Shown here piece after piece: positions 44,869 through 53,807 of a stretch of DNA of 64,000 nucleotides (position 1 is its first letter; each line of letters opens with the position of its first letter). The stretch is taken from positions 186,001-250,000 of the forward strand of contig CAXXKC010000003.1 of the NCBI GenBank assembly GCA_963674835.2, read 5' to 3'. The notes beneath the pieces were generated by a model. That model was given only the letters and a program-made list of their open reading frames with translations, searched no databases and was not told where the DNA came from. The position numbers were made by a program, and so were the translations under genes. The stretch comes from G963674835 sp963674835 (lineage in GTDB: Bacteria; Planctomycetota; Planctomycetia; Pirellulales; Thermoguttaceae).

Positions 44869-46377
44869 ATGAAGCGGAGGCCGTTGGTGACTCTGGTTCT
44901 CGCGTTGGCGGTCGGCATGGTGCTGACGGCTGCCGACCGGCTCCAGGCCGAGGATGGTGCGGTACCGACCAAGGTGCGCCTCGTTGCCACGCAGTCGGAT
45001 GCGCCGGCGTGGGTGCACGGCAGCGAAGCGTATTACCAGGAGCGCGTGCCTGACACACGACTTGCAATGGCACCAATGCCGGACGACGTCATGCCCTATC
45101 AGGACTCCGGCATGGCTTTCGATGCGCCGGTGAGCGACGAGGTCCCTCCCGCGCCTGGCGCGATGGAAGACCCGGGCTATGCCTCGACCATGGACCCGGC
45201 ACCGTCGGAAACGTATCCGACGCAAGAGCCGCCGGGACCGTGGCACTTGTTCGACAGTCCGTGCCTGAAGTACTACGGAATCAACTTCGGCGGCTGGTTG
45301 CAGCAAGGCATCACTTTCAACGGCGACGACCCGAGCGATCGATTCAACGGACCGGTGGCCACGAACGACCGCGACGGCGAGTACCAGATGAACCAGTTCT
45401 GGTTGTTCATGGATCGGCCGGTGGGACAGCGGGGGCACTGCTGGGAACTGGGCGGTCGCATCGACATGATCTATGGTACGGACTATCGTTACGGTATCAG
45501 CTACGGTCTGGATGATCGCATCAACGGGATGGACAGCTACTACGGCCTGGTGATTCCGCAGGCGTACTTGGCGTTGGGCAACGATCGGTTCTCGGTCCTG
45601 GTCGGCCACTTCGCAGGGATCCTCAACTATGAGCAGGTTCCCGCGCCGGCCAACTTCTTCTACAGCCACTCGTATCAGATGGGCTACGGCGAGCCGCTAC
45701 TGGTCACGGGCTTGATGAGCTCGTACAAGCTGACGCAGAACTGGTCGGTTGCGGCCGGTTTCCATCGCGGTTGGATGATGTGGGAAGACAACAACGAGAG
45801 CCTGGACTTCATGGGCGGGCTGTCGTGGACGGGGGACAACAAGACCGATCGGCTGGCCTTCAATGTGGACGTCGGCCCCCAGGATCCGATCCAGCAGGGT
45901 GACACGGTCGGCCAGCGGGACCGGTTCGTATACAGCCTGATCTACCAGCACGAATTCTCGGATCGCACCAGCTACGCGCTGGAGCACACGTACGGATACG
46001 AGCAGGACGGAGCATTCTGGGCCAATCAGGACGCGGAATGGTACGGCATCGCACAGTATCTGTACTACGCGATCAACGAGGCCTGGAAGGCCGGTCTTCG
46101 CATCGAAATCTTCCGAGATAACAACGGGGCTCGCGTGGCGGGCGTCGGACATCTCGTGCCGGGCCACGGCTGGGACGGCGGCCCGGGATTCGCGGGGAAC
46201 TTCTGCGAGTTGACATTGGGGCTGAACTGGCGGCCGAACCCCAACGTGGTGATGCGGCCGGAAATTCGCTGGGACGTGTATGACGGGAGCCCCGACCTGA
46301 ACGGACAGCTCCCGTTCGACGACGGCAACAGCGACCGGCAGTTTCTGTTCGCCACCGACCTGATCGTCACGTTCTGA
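44869..46377 (+). CDS. Outer-membrane beta-barrel porin, BBP2-like
   Basis: 502 residues. Signal peptide (TLVLALAVGMVLTAADRLQA), then a ~125-residue Pro/Asp/Glu-rich linker, then beta-barrel sequence from YYGINFGGWLQQGITFNGDD: WELGGRIDMIYGTDYRYG, YLALGNDRFSVLVGHFAGILNYEQ, FYSHSYQMGYGEPLLVTGLM. It ends in aromatic FLFATDLIVTF. These are the landmarks of planctomycete BBP2 (OmpL-like) porins. AAGGAGTGAG precedes the ATG at 44869. It is flanked on both sides by terminators with similar stems, so it forms its own transcription unit. Confidence 0.88.
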   Translation: MKRRPLVTLVLALAVGMVLTAADRLQAEDGAVPTKVRLVATQSDAPAWVHGSEAYYQERVPDTRLAMAPMPDDVMPYQDSGMAFDAPVSDEVPPAPGAMEDPGYASTMDPAPSETYPTQEPPGPWHLFDSPCLKYYGINFGGWLQQGITFNGDDPSDRFNGPVATNDRDGEYQMNQFWLFMDRPVGQRGHCWELGGRIDMIYGTDYRYGISYGLDDRINGMDSYYGLVIPQAYLALGNDRFSVLVGHFAGILNYEQVPAPANFFYSHSYQMGYGEPLLVTGLMSSYKLTQNWSVAAGFHRGWMMWEDNNESLDFMGGLSWTGDNKTDRLAFNVDVGPQDPIQQGDTVGQRDRFVYSLIYQHEFSDRTSYALEHTYGYEQDGAFWANQDAEWYGIAQYLYYAINEAWKAGLRIEIFRDNNGARVAGVGHLVPGHGWDGGPGFAGNFCELTLGLNWRPNPNVVMRPEIRWDVYDGSPDLNGQLPFDDGNSDRQFLFATDLIVTF

Positions 46378-46403
46378 CGTATCTGGACCAACAGAATCGG
46401 CTC

Positions 46404-46447
46404 ACGAGCCGGCGACAGATGGCCTGTTGCCGGCTCGTCGTGTTTCT
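46404..46447 (+). terminator. Rho-independent terminator candidate
   Basis: ACGAGCCGGCGACAG and CTGTTGCCGGCTCGT (14 of 15 pairs), then GTGTTTCTT. The stem core matches the terminator at 44577. Confidence 0.75.
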
Positions 46448-46556
46448 TGGTGCCGGTCAAATGAGTAGACAGACGGGCAGGGCCCCAATTAGAATGGGAG
46501 GCGTATACCCGAGGTTTCCGGTATCGGCTGACGAGACGGTTGCAAGGCGGCGGAAG

Positions 46557-47825
46557 ATGCAGCGAAGGGGACGAGCATTGGAACGAGGTATGTCGGGGCC
46601 CTGGCGCGCCGGGTGCCTCCTGGTGGCGATGACGCTATCAGCCGCGGGTTGCCGGGACGGGGCCGCATCGTCGGCAGGGGCGGCGGTGGGCAAGGCACAG
46701 CCGGCACCGGCCCAAGCGACAGCGCCGGCGAAGGTTTCGACGCTGGCGAGCGTTCGGCTGCAAATGCAATCGTGGCCGACGACAGTTCGCGTGCAGGGGA
46801 GCCTGCTGGGCGAGGAGGATGCGGTGATCGGGACGAAGGTGGCAGGGCGGGTGCGCGAGGTCAAGGTGGACGTGGGTAAGGCGGTCCAGGTGGGCGACGT
46901 TCTGGCCTCGTTGGAGCAGGAGAACTTTCAGTGGAAGGTGCTCCAGGCCCAGGCGCAGTTGGAGCAGGCGCTAGCGAAGCTGGGTCTCAAGCCGGGCCAG
47001 GACGAGAAAGGGCTGAATCCGGAGGCCATTCCTGAGGTGGTGCAAGAGAAGGCCCTTTGGGACGAAGCCGCAGCCAACTTGAAACGCGGCGAGGCGTTGG
47101 TCCAACAGAATGCGATTTCGGCCGAAGAGGTTCAGCAGCGGCAGGCCGACAAGGATGTGGCCGAGGCTCGCTACCATGCGGCATTGAACAAGGTGAGCGA
47201 GGAACTGGCAACGCTCGAAATGCGGCGGGCCGAGCTTGGATTGGCGCAGCAAGACCTGACCGACTCTGTCATCCGTGCGCCGTACGCGGGAACGGTGCAA
47301 CAACGGCACGTGGCGCCGGGCGTGTATCTGAGTGTCGGGCAGCCGGTGGTGACGCTGGTGAAGGTGGATCCACTGCGATTCCGCGCGGGAGTTCCGGAGC
47401 GCGACGCGATGCAGGTGAAAGTCGGCCAGCAGGTGCACGTGTTCATCGTGGGAGAAGAGGAGCCGCGTACGGCCAAAGTGTCGCGGATCAACCCGTCGCT
47501 GGATCTTTCCAGTCGTTCGCTGGTAATCGAGGCCGATTTGGCCAATTCGGGATCGAGCCTGCCGGTGGGGCTTTTTGCCGAGGCGGAGATCGTCGTCGAT
47601 CCGGACGCGAAGGCGTTGGCGGTTCGGCAAGAGGCGATTTTGGAGTTTGCCGGGGTGGAGAAAGTGTGGCGGGTGCACAACGGCGAGGCGTCGCAACAGG
47701 AAGTGACGACGGGGCGTCGCCAGGCTGCAATGGTGGAGATCCTCGGAGGGCTGTCTGAGGGAGACATCGTGCTGAGCGACGCCAGCCAGGGACGTGCCGG
47801 ACCGGTCACAACGACCGGCACGTAG
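46557..47825 (+). CDS. RND efflux periplasmic adaptor (membrane fusion protein)
   Basis: 422 residues. Lipoprotein: hydrophobic CLLVAMTLSAAGC with the lipobox SAAGC. The lipoyl halves and beta-barrel follow (GTKVAGRVREVKVDVGKAVQVGDVLASLEQENFQWKV and SVIRAPYAGTVQQRHVAPGVYL), with a coiled-coil hairpin between them (QEKALWDEAAANLKRGEALVQ) of the HlyD/AcrA class. It links the inner-membrane pump encoded next to an outer-membrane channel, which is not in the window. ATGs at 46557 and 46590 are both possible; 46557 has GGCGG upstream and keeps the basic N-region. Confidence 0.88.
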   Translation: MQRRGRALERGMSGPWRAGCLLVAMTLSAAGCRDGAASSAGAAVGKAQPAPAQATAPAKVSTLASVRLQMQSWPTTVRVQGSLLGEEDAVIGTKVAGRVREVKVDVGKAVQVGDVLASLEQENFQWKVLQAQAQLEQALAKLGLKPGQDEKGLNPEAIPEVVQEKALWDEAAANLKRGEALVQQNAISAEEVQQRQADKDVAEARYHAALNKVSEELATLEMRRAELGLAQQDLTDSVIRAPYAGTVQQRHVAPGVYLSVGQPVVTLVKVDPLRFRAGVPERDAMQVKVGQQVHVFIVGEEEPRTAKVSRINPSLDLSSRSLVIEADLANSGSSLPVGLFAEAEIVVDPDAKALAVRQEAILEFAGVEKVWRVHNGEASQQEVTTGRRQAAMVEILGGLSEGDIVLSDASQGRAGPVTTTGT

Positions 47826-47985
47826 GTTGTGTGTGAGTGTGGTAGGCGTCGGTGGCTGCGAGGAAGTGGCCAAACGATCGTCTGCGGAGTTTTGCGGAAA
47901 AGTGGAGTGCTGAGAGCGTACGTTCAGTCGTCCCTCCTGAGTCCTTTTCCGATCATCCTTCCTTCCGACGCGCGGAGAAACAGCG

Positions 47986-50900
47986 TTGCAGTGGCTTGCC
48001 GGAATATGTGTACGGCGTCCGGTCTTCGCGATGATGCTGGTCTTCGCGCTGGTGGTGGCCGGTGCGGCGTCGTATCTGCAATTGGGGGTGGACCGTTTTC
48101 CGAAGATGGACTTGCCGCGGGTCTACGTGATCACGACCTATCGCGGGGCGGCTCCGGAAGAGATCGAATCGGAGATCTCGCAACTGCTGGAAGACGCGGT
48201 GGCGACGGTGGAGGGGATCGACGAGTTGCGTTCGATTTCCAGCGAAGGGACGTCGCTGGTGATTCTGACGTTCAACATCAACCGGGACATCGACGCGGCG
48301 ACCCAAGATGTGCGTGACGCCGTGAACAGCGTGCTGAATCGGCTGCCGGTGGGGACCGACCCGCCGGTGGTGCGAAAGCAGGACCTGGACGCCTCGCCGA
48401 TCATGAGCCTGGCCGTGTCGGGGCCGCGGGACACGCGAGAGCTGTACCTGTTGGCGGATCGCAGCGTAAAGAACGTGATCGAGTCGGCGCCCGGCGTGGG
48501 GACGGTGGGGATTTCGGGGGCGACTGAGCGAGCGGTGCAGATCAACGTGGAAGCGTCGCGGCTGGCGGCGTACGGACTGTCGATCGTACAGGTGCGCGAC
48601 GCGCTGTCTCGGCAGAACGTGGAAGTGCCCGGGGGAAGGGTCGATGCAGGAGTTCGGGAGCTGGGTCTGCGGACGCTGGGGCGATACGAACATACGCGCG
48701 ACTTCGACAACCTGGTGGTGGCGACCGTGCGGGGGACGCCGGTTCGTCTGCGAGACTTGGCCCAGGTGGTCAACGGCACGAAGGAGGTGCGAACAGGGGC
48801 GCGGCTGAATGGTGGATCGGCGGTCGTGCTGTCGGTGCAGCGGCAATCGGGCGCGAATACGGTCGAGGTGATCAAGGCGGTCAAGGAGCGGCTGGCGCGT
48901 TGCCGCGAGCTGCTGCCGCCGGACGTGAGCCTGGACATCATCCAGGACCAGTCGCGGTACATCAACGCGGCCATCGGCGAGGTGCAGAAGCACTTGATCG
49001 TGGGGAGTATCCTGGCGAGCCTGGTGGTGCTGTTGTTCATGCGATCGTGGCGCTCGACGCTGATCGCGTCGGTGGCGATTCCGGCGTCGATCATCGCGAC
49101 GTTCACGATGATGCGGATCATGCATTTCACGCTGAACAACGCGACGATGCTGGCGCTGGTGTTGATGGTGGGCGTGGTGATCGACGACGCGATCGTCGTG
49201 TTGGAAAACGTGTTTCACTGGATCGAAGAGAAGAACGCGTCGCCGATGGAGGCGGCGGTGGGTGCGACGAAGGAGATCGGCCTGGCGGTGCTAGCGACAA
49301 CACTGTCGCTGGTGATCGTGTTTCTGCCGGTTTCGTTCCTGACGAGCCTGTCAGGCCGGATGTTGTTCGAGTTCGGGCTGACGGCGACGGTGGCGATCCT
49401 GGTTTCGATGCTGGTGAGCTTCTCGCTGACGCCGATGATGTGCTCGCGCATTCTGCGCCCGATCCCCGCGAAAGCCGCGGAGGGCAAAGCGGCAGTGGCG
49501 GCATCGCGGCGGGGGTTCTACCGTTGGATCGATGCGGGCTATACGGCCTGTTTGAAGCTGGCGATGCGGTATCGATGGGTCGTGCTGGCGATCTCGGTGG
49601 TGACGGTGGCCGCCAACGTTCCGCTCTACCACATGGTCAAGAAGGATTACATTCCGACGAACGTCGACGAGTCGGAGTTCGAGGTGCGCATCACGGCGCC
49701 GGAGGGCGTGACGCCGCGAACGATGGACGCGACGATGCGGACGTTGGAACGCGACGTGATGAACGTGTCCGGCGTGCGCAACGTGGTGGCTTTGCTGGGA
49801 TCGGGTGGGGTGTCGCGGGCGAACTACGGCTACATGTTCGTGCAGTTGAAAGACATCGACAGCCGGGTGTTTTCGCTGGAACGCCTGATGCACGCGACGT
49901 TGGCCGGGCACCCGATGTCGGCTTTCCAAGGCAACTTCACGCAAAGCGAGAAGATGCAGGAGATCCGCAAGAAATTGCAGGCATATCCGGACTTGCGGGT
50001 TCAGGTGCGCAACCAGACGTCGCTGCGGATGGGGGCGCCGGTGGACATCGACTTTGCGATCACCGGCCCAGACTTGGAGCAGTTGGCCCATTATAGTGAG
50101 CTGCTGCGACAGAAGGCCGACGAACTGCCGGGCATCGTCGATGCAGACATCACACTGCGGCTGAACAAGCCGGAGCTTCTCGTGGAAATCGACCGGGAGC
50201 GCGCCGCGACGCTGGGGGTGGATGTTCGCGAAATCGCCGATACGTTGGGGATCGCCGTGGGGGGCGACGACCGCGTGTCGCGCTATCGGGACCCGCTGGT
50301 GGACGAGGTGTACGACGTGGAACTGCGGCTGGTGGGCATCGACCGGAGCAGCCGGCAGGCGATCTCGCAGCTTTACGTGCGGGCCAGGCCATCGATGACC
50401 GAACGAACGCGTGGAGCGGTCGCCTCGCAGCGGAGCGGGACGCCCCAGACGACGCTGACGCGGCTGAGCAATGTCGTGCGTTTCCGTAATGGCGTGAGCG
50501 CGGCGAGAATCGATCGGCTGGACCGGCGGCGCATGTCGGCCGTGCGGGCGAACGTGGCGCCGGGCTACGCGCTGGGCGACCGGCTGGATGCGTTGCGGGC
50601 GGCGGCGGACGAGTTGGGAATGCCGAGCACGTATCGTACGCAGATCATGGGACAAGGCCGCGAGCTGGAGAAGACGTTCGACGATTTCCGCTGGACCTTC
50701 GTGCTGTCGTTCATCTTCATGTACATCGTGCTGGCGGCGAACTACGAGCACCTGCTGCATCCGATCACGATTTTGGCATCGCTGCCCCTGGCCGTGCCGT
50801 TCGGTTTGGTCAGCCTGTGGCTGGGCGGCGAGACGCTCAACCTTTACTCGGGACTGGGCATTCTGGTGCTGTTCGGGGTGGTGAAGAAGGCGTCGATCTT

Positions 50901-51282
50901 GCAGGTCGATCATACGAACCAACTGCGCGCGCGGGGGATGGACCGCATGGAGGCGATCCTGCAGGCGAACCGCGACCGTCTGCGGCCGATTCTGATGACG
51001 ACGTTCGCTTTCGTGGGAGGCATGTTGCCGCTGCTGCTGGGAGCGGGTGCAGGCGCGGAGGAGCGGCGATCGATCGCGGTGCTGACGGTGGGCGGCCAGA
51101 CGCTGTCGCTGTTGCTGACCCTGTTGGCAGTGCCCGTGGTGTACTCGTTCCTCGACGATCTGTCGGAGTTCCTGCAGCGCAAGCGTTCGCCGAGACGTCC
51201 GAAGACGCCCGACCTGAGCCAGTCGCCGGTGAGCGTACCGCACCAGCCGGCGGCCGACGCCCTGGAAGAGCAGTCGGTCTAG
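47986..51282 (+). CDS. RND efflux pump inner-membrane subunit (HAE1-like)
   Basis: 1098 residues. Twelve helices with two large periplasmic loops. N-terminus QWLAGICVRRPVFAMML is typical; the periplasmic segment has YVITTYRGAAPEEIESEIS and DAVATVEGIDELRSIS. Helix 4 carries the proton-relay aspartates in VGVVIDDAIVVLENVF, and the second half repeats the pattern (LILASLPLAVPFGLVSLW). It extrudes amphiphilic compounds using proton motive force with the adaptor upstream. The start is TTG at 47986, with GGAGA about 7 bp upstream. Confidence 0.94.
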   Translation: MQWLAGICVRRPVFAMMLVFALVVAGAASYLQLGVDRFPKMDLPRVYVITTYRGAAPEEIESEISQLLEDAVATVEGIDELRSISSEGTSLVILTFNINRDIDAATQDVRDAVNSVLNRLPVGTDPPVVRKQDLDASPIMSLAVSGPRDTRELYLLADRSVKNVIESAPGVGTVGISGATERAVQINVEASRLAAYGLSIVQVRDALSRQNVEVPGGRVDAGVRELGLRTLGRYEHTRDFDNLVVATVRGTPVRLRDLAQVVNGTKEVRTGARLNGGSAVVLSVQRQSGANTVEVIKAVKERLARCRELLPPDVSLDIIQDQSRYINAAIGEVQKHLIVGSILASLVVLLFMRSWRSTLIASVAIPASIIATFTMMRIMHFTLNNATMLALVLMVGVVIDDAIVVLENVFHWIEEKNASPMEAAVGATKEIGLAVLATTLSLVIVFLPVSFLTSLSGRMLFEFGLTATVAILVSMLVSFSLTPMMCSRILRPIPAKAAEGKAAVAASRRGFYRWIDAGYTACLKLAMRYRWVVLAISVVTVAANVPLYHMVKKDYIPTNVDESEFEVRITAPEGVTPRTMDATMRTLERDVMNVSGVRNVVALLGSGGVSRANYGYMFVQLKDIDSRVFSLERLMHATLAGHPMSAFQGNFTQSEKMQEIRKKLQAYPDLRVQVRNQTSLRMGAPVDIDFAITGPDLEQLAHYSELLRQKADELPGIVDADITLRLNKPELLVEIDRERAATLGVDVREIADTLGIAVGGDDRVSRYRDPLVDEVYDVELRLVGIDRSSRQAISQLYVRARPSMTERTRGAVASQRSGTPQTTLTRLSNVVRFRNGVSAARIDRLDRRRMSAVRANVAPGYALGDRLDALRAAADELGMPSTYRTQIMGQGRELEKTFDDFRWTFVLSFIFMYIVLAANYEHLLHPITILASLPLAVPFGLVSLWLGGETLNLYSGLGILVLFGVVKKASILQVDHTNQLRARGMDRMEAILQANRDRLRPILMTTFAFVGGMLPLLLGAGAGAEERRSIAVLTVGGQTLSLLLTLLAVPVVYSFLDDLSEFLQRKRSPRRPKTPDLSQSPVSVPHQPAADALEEQSV

Positions 51283-51313
51283 CGGTAAGATCAGCTTCCA
51301 GGGAGACGCCGCC

Positions 51314-52549
51314 ATGTCGGAATCGCTGGAAAGGGCTTTGAAACCGCAGTTCGAAGGTCTGAACGTCGGCGACCCGCAGTTTGCCGTAGAGGTAGTGCAG
51401 CGGGTGTTGGCGACAGGCCAGCAACTCGGTGTGAGCGACGTTCACTTTCAGCCGGACGCACAAGGGCTGGAGTTGCGGTTTCGGATCGACGGTGTGCTGC
51501 AAGTGGCGGCGCATTTTCCGGCGACCGTGGCGCCGAACCTGATCGCGCGGCTGAAGGTGCAGGCGGATCTTCTAACGTATCGGACCGACGTGCCACAGGA
51601 GGGGCGCATCCGGTCGCCGCAGAGCAACGTCGAGATGCGAGTGAGCACGTTTCCGACGCTGTACGGCGAGAAGGCGGTCGTTCGCTTCTTTTCCGGACCG
51701 GCGCGGTACGAACGGCTGGAAGACCTGGGTTTGCCGGACGACGTGATGGCGACGCTGCCGAGGCTGCTGGCAGACACGTCGGGGGCGATCTTCGCGACGG
51801 GCCCGGCCGGAAGCGGCAAGACGACGACGTTGTATGCGTGCCTGAGAGAGATTGCAGCGGCGTCGGGCGGAGGTCGCAGCCTGGTTTCGCTGGAAGACCC
51901 GATCGAGGTTCCCGTTGCGGGGGTGGCGCAGGCGCAGGTGAACTCGTCGGTGGGCTTCGACCTGGCGACCGGATTACGGTTCATGATGCGTCAGGATCCG
52001 GAAGTGATCATGGTGGGGGAAATTCGCGATCGCGCGACGGCGGAGGCGGCGTTTCAGGCGACCCTGACGGGACATTTGCTGCTGAGCACGATGCATGCAG
52101 GCAGCGCGGCCGAAGCGATCGGGAGGTTTTTGGATATTGGCATCGAGCCGTACGTGTTGCGGAGCGCGGTGCGGACGATTCTGTGCCAGCGGCTCGTGCG
52201 GCGGCTGTGCGATTGCGCTCGGCCAAGCAATGAGGCGGACGCGCGTCTGGGGTTGCCGGTTTCCGAGGTGCGTCTACCGGTGGGCTGCGACGCATGCCGG
52301 GGGACAGGCTATCGGGGGCGCATTCTGTTGGTGGAGATGCTCACTCCGGAACGGACGGAGTTGGGTCGCGCGATCCTCTCGCGATCGGATGCGAGCACGC
52401 TGGAACGACTGGCGATCGAGGGGGGAATGGTCACGCGTTGGCAACGGGCGTGTGCGGCGGTCGAGGCGGGGACGACGAGCCCGGCCGAAGTGCGTCGGGT
52501 GCTGGGATTCTCAGATTCGCCGGGAGACCTGCCAGCCGGTCGGCAGTAG
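51314..52549 (+). CDS. Type II secretion/type IV pilus ATPase, GspE/PilB-like
   Basis: 411 residues. Hexameric motor for pseudopilus assembly. Walker A is GPAGSGKTTTLYAC, the Asp box is LEDPIEVPVAGVAQAQVN, Walker B is VIMVGEIRD and the His box is TMHAGSAAEAIG. A C-terminal zinc motif (CDC...CDACRGTGYRGR) is partly kept. The N-terminal MshEN domain seen in longer GspE/PilB is missing, so the protein is short. It heads a gene run through about 59.95 kb and begins 31 bp after the RND pump. Confidence 0.93.
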   Translation: MSESLERALKPQFEGLNVGDPQFAVEVVQRVLATGQQLGVSDVHFQPDAQGLELRFRIDGVLQVAAHFPATVAPNLIARLKVQADLLTYRTDVPQEGRIRSPQSNVEMRVSTFPTLYGEKAVVRFFSGPARYERLEDLGLPDDVMATLPRLLADTSGAIFATGPAGSGKTTTLYACLREIAAASGGGRSLVSLEDPIEVPVAGVAQAQVNSSVGFDLATGLRFMMRQDPEVIMVGEIRDRATAEAAFQATLTGHLLLSTMHAGSAAEAIGRFLDIGIEPYVLRSAVRTILCQRLVRRLCDCARPSNEADARLGLPVSEVRLPVGCDACRGTGYRGRILLVEMLTPERTELGRAILSRSDASTLERLAIEGGMVTRWQRACAAVEAGTTSPAEVRRVLGFSDSPGDLPAGRQ

Positions 52550-52631
52550 GTGGGGGCTCGAGGCTTGCTGGCGACCGGCAGCGGCGATATGCTGCAATTA
52601 GTGCGTTCGCACATCCTGGAGATCACGTCGA

Positions 52632-53711
52632 GTGAGTCACTCCCAAACGTCGCAGGTCTGCGCGATTCGACTTGACGACCTGACGGCATTGAACGACGAG
52701 ATTGCGGCGTTGGTTCGCGCGGGTGTTCCCTTGGAACAAGGCTTGGGCCGACTGGGTGACGATATGCCCGGGCGGCTGGGAGCGGTTGCCGGACAGATCG
52801 CGTCGCGATTGGAACAGGGGCAGTCGCTCGGCGAAGTGCTGGCCGACCCGGCGCTTGGCGTGCCGCCGCTGTATCGCGTGGTGGTGGAGGCGGGGATACG
52901 GAGCGGACGGCTGGCGGGGGCGTTGGAGTCGATCGCCCGCTCGGCGCGGTGGGTTTCTGAGTGCCGGCGGATGGTGATGGGAGCGGCGCTGTATCCGATG
53001 TTGTTGTTCCTGATCGCCTGGGGATCGTTCGTGTGGTTCGTGCTGCGGATCGCACCCGTAGTGGCGCAGGGCATGAAGGACTTCAACGCTGTGGGGCAGG
53101 ACCTGTTCGCGGTGATCGCCGGCTTGGGGCCAACGGTCGCTTACTGGGGGCCGGGCGTGCCGGTGGTCGTCCTGCTGCTGGGAGGCATCTGGTGGTATCG
53201 GTCGGCGGGAGCCAACCTGCTGGAAACGCGAAGGTCGAGTCTTCTGCTGGGCTGGCTGCCGTGGTTGGGGCGCATGTTTCGTTGGCTGCGGGTCGCGGTG
53301 TTTGCCGAGATCCTGGCACTGCTTGTGGACAACGAGGTTCCGCTGGATCAGGCGGTGACGTTGGCGGCCGACAGCTCGGCCGACCCACGGATGAAGGCGG
53401 CGGCCGGGCGGCTGGCCGAGGCGATCCGGCGGGGCGAGTCGGCGGCGGACGTGAATTGGGCGGGGAGCGATTGTCCGCCCCTGGTTTGCTGGCTGATGGC
53501 GGCGGGCCAGGAGCGTGGCGTGCTGTTGGCGGCGCTGCGGCAAACGGTCGAGGTGTATCGGCGCCGCGCGATGCGTCAGGCCGATTTCGCCCGACTGTAC
53601 GTGCCAGTGGCATTGACCGTGTTGGTTGGCGGGGGGCTGACGTTTCTGCACGCCTTGGCCGTGTTCGGGCCGTGGATTTCGCTGATCCACGCTTTGTTTG
53701 TGGCGCGTTGA
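52632..53711 (+). CDS. Type II secretion platform protein GspF
   Basis: 359 residues. Two T2SSF domains: residues ~12-145 (LTALNDEIAALVRAGVPLEQG, then helix MLLFLIAWGSFVWFVL) and ~222-345 (ILALLVDNEVPLDQAV, then VALTVLVGGGLTFLHALAVF). The four-residue loops RAGVPLEQ and DNEVPLDQ are the repeating core of the fold. It is an inner-membrane platform contacting the GspE ATPase. GTG start at 52632 with GGAG 10 bp upstream. Confidence 0.9.
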   Translation: MSHSQTSQVCAIRLDDLTALNDEIAALVRAGVPLEQGLGRLGDDMPGRLGAVAGQIASRLEQGQSLGEVLADPALGVPPLYRVVVEAGIRSGRLAGALESIARSARWVSECRRMVMGAALYPMLLFLIAWGSFVWFVLRIAPVVAQGMKDFNAVGQDLFAVIAGLGPTVAYWGPGVPVVVLLLGGIWWYRSAGANLLETRRSSLLLGWLPWLGRMFRWLRVAVFAEILALLVDNEVPLDQAVTLAADSSADPRMKAAAGRLAEAIRRGESAADVNWAGSDCPPLVCWLMAAGQERGVLLAALRQTVEVYRRRAMRQADFARLYVPVALTVLVGGGLTFLHALAVFGPWISLIHALFVAR

Positions 53712-53807
53712 GGGCAATGGGAGAGAGTGGAAGGCGGGCGGTGATGGGGAACGGAGCGTCTTGTGAGACGTGCGGTTTGCGTGAAAGGGTAGGTTGTTGG
53801 CGTTGTC

